Source of the DNA: an uncultured Alphaproteobacteria bacterium
Lineage (GTDB): Bacteria > Pseudomonadota > Alphaproteobacteria > Minwuiales > Minwuiaceae
Reading direction: 5' to 3'
Length of the DNA stretch: 6,817 nucleotides
Assembly: GCA_913064755.1 (NCBI GenBank)
Contig: CAJYBQ010000177.1
Span: forward strand, 1 to 6,817
Shown: positions 6,779 to 6,817 of the stretch, piece after piece
Numbering within the stretch: the stretch's first letter is position 1
How the letters are laid out: each line of letters starts with the position of its first letter
Made by a program: the position numbers and the translations under genes
Notes under the pieces: model-generated
Databases searched by the model: none
What the model was told of the DNA's origin: nothing
Seen by the model: only the letters and a program-made list of their open reading frames with translations

Positions 6779-6817
6779 GTGCCGGGCGGTGACGGCACGC
6801 GAAGGCTCCTCCGTCAC
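6779..6817 (+). repeat. Overlapping inverted repeats after the carbonic anhydrase-like gene
   Basis: GTGCCG (6779-6784) pairs with CGGCAC (6793-6798) around an eight-base loop. GTGACGG (6789-6795) pairs with CCGTCAC (6811-6817), the last bases of the window. The stems share bases 6793-6795 and so exclude each other. They begin directly after the stop codon, where a terminator would be expected, but any T-run would be outside the window. Confidence 0.4.

Noticed and set aside
5708..6817. A 369-codon minus-strand open frame spanning the transporter and carbonic anhydrase-like genes.
   Set aside because: It is in a different frame from the SMR transporter, which has four membrane helices and a ribosome binding site, and it runs antisense to a clear hexapeptide-repeat protein.

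Overview
The window is a stretch of high-GC chromosomal DNA, most likely from an alphaproteobacterium and possibly a Rhodospirillales-type lineage. The reasons are the strong G/C preference at third codon positions, a DinG-like helicase with an N-terminal domain I associate with alphaproteobacteria, a CTTGAC/CTAGAG-type promoter, and an alphaproteobacterial-looking valyl-tRNA synthetase. The lineage is inferred from protein character only. There are no insertion sequences, phage genes, CRISPR arrays, tRNAs or rRNAs.

Layout. Positions 1-2270 (minus strand) hold a DinG/XPD-type iron-sulfur DNA helicase that runs off the left edge. Its frame is interrupted by one TAG codon at 1227-1229, then stays open and clearly coding for the 408 codons left in the window. 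A 165-base divergent spacer (2271-2435) carries a good promoter candidate for valS and a small leader hairpin. valS (2436-5069, plus) encodes a complete valyl-tRNA synthetase. Four bases after it, and probably in the same transcript, is a gene for a 220-residue exported protein of unknown function (5074-5736). A 54-base gap separates it from a convergent EmrE-type small multidrug resistance transporter (5791-6120, minus). A 130-base divergent spacer leads to a gamma-class carbonic anhydrase-like hexapeptide-repeat protein (6251-6778, plus), followed by overlapping inverted repeats at the right edge.

How the genes relate. This is mostly ordinary housekeeping content: translation (ValRS), DNA repair or replication (helicase), efflux (EmrE) and a possible metal-dependent carbonic anhydrase. 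I see no operon-level system joining them beyond the likely valS/exported-protein coupling.

The points worth a second look are within genes: the single amber codon inside the helicase iron-sulfur region, a proline at a conserved threonine position of the ValRS editing pocket, and an internal duplication with paired cysteines in the unknown exported protein. I did not find convincing evidence of a new multi-gene system.
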